Origin: Phylloscopus collybita
Taxonomy: Eukaryota; Chordata; Aves; Passeriformes; Phylloscopidae
Reading direction: 5' to 3'
Assembly (NCBI GenBank): GCA_027886175.1
Contig: JAJNNQ010000024.1
Coordinates: 33,707,001-33,771,000, forward strand
Length of the DNA: 64,000 nucleotides
The stretch's first letter is position 1. Each line of letters opens with the position of its first letter. The notes beneath the pieces are model-generated. The model saw only the letters and a list, made by a program, of their open reading frames with translations, searched no databases and was not told where the DNA came from. Both the position numbers and the translations under genes were made by a program. Below, piece after piece: positions 63,734 through 64,000 of the stretch.

Positions 63734-64000
63734 TGTACTGGTTTGGTGAGGATAAATTTCTTTACAGTAGCTGGTACAGGGCTGTGTGTTGGATTTGTTC
63801 TGGAAAATGTTGCTAATACAGGGATGGTTTTGCTACTACTGAGCAGTGCTCACACAAAGCCAAGGCCTGATCTGCTTTTCACCCCACTGCACCAGCAAGG
63901 GGGCTGGAGGTGCACAAGGAGTTGCGAGAGGACACAGACAGACAGCTGACCCTGACTGACCCAAAGGATATCCCAGACCATATGGTGTCACGTAAAGCTG
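63734..64000 (+). mobile_element. ERV LTR, 5' part, cut by the window edge
   Basis: The segment starts with TGTACTGGTTTGGTGAGGAT, a very common avian LTR start, and continues with CAGTAGCTGGTACAGGGCTG, TTGCTAATACAGGGATGGTT, CACTGCACCAGCAAGGGGGC and GGATATCCCAGACCATATGG. I recognise it as an endogenous retroviral LTR widespread in birds (ERVL type, as far as I can recall). It is non-coding. The 3' end, any TSD and any internal region lie outside the window. It sits antisense in the TENM4 intron. Confidence 0.85.

Larger units (their letters stand above)
58586..64000 (-). other. TENM4: TENM4 intron continuing past the right window edge
   Basis: Sequence upstream of the 58443-58585 exon. I looked for the preceding teneurin exon (segments equivalent to FGARDYD and FKNNNP) on the minus strand and did not find one, so this intron is at least 5.4 kb. 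It contains a CR1 3' end in antisense orientation at 62460-63090 and an ERV LTR beginning at 63734. The rest is AT-rich without recognisable features. Confidence 0.75.

Noticed and set aside
1..64000. CRISPR arrays, tRNA and rRNA genes, or a bacterial-type gene cluster
   Set aside because: No regularly spaced repeats, cloverleaf with GGTTCGAATCC-type arm, rRNA core or contiguous coding operon was seen; the window is vertebrate nuclear DNA.

Overview
This is a nuclear genomic window from a bird. CR1 LINE fragments occur throughout (at least eleven recognisable 3' ends, some with the typical ATTCTATG-type terminal repeats), there is an avian ERV LTR at the right edge, ancient MIR SINE remnants survive, and there are no Alu-like or L1 repeats. 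Base composition is AT-rich with many simple repeats. Nearly all open reading frames are chance frames in non-coding DNA.

Only one gene can be supported. The right part holds the 3' end of a teneurin gene on the minus strand, best matched to teneurin-4 (TENM4). The penultimate coding exon is at 58443-58585 and the final coding exon at 49783-50541. A 7.9-kb intron separates them, and both sides of the junction are phase 0. The final exon encodes the C-terminal toxin-like (Tox-GHH) region and the teneurin C-terminal associated peptide (TCAP), ending in Gly-Arg-Arg before the stop. The next upstream exon is not visible, so the intron to the right of 58585 runs past the window edge.

Layout: 1-4100 is AT-rich intergenic DNA. 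4101-4780 is a decayed, frameshifted protein-coding relic whose parent I could not identify. 4.8-49 kb is a roughly 45-kb stretch with no supportable gene, holding CR1 fragments, a probable solo LTR near 13.9-14.5 kb, simple repeats, two long poly-A tracts, an unusual tandem palindrome at 40871-40921, and a candidate conserved non-coding block near 44 kb. 49.1-49.8 kb is probable TENM4 3' UTR. 49.8-64 kb is the TENM4 3' region with its two exons and introns, which carry three CR1 copies, a MIR and an LTR.

I found no operon-like, CRISPR-like or otherwise novel multi-gene system. The items most worth a second look are the unidentified relic, the palindrome cluster, the candidate conserved block downstream of TENM4, and the TCAP-encoding exon.
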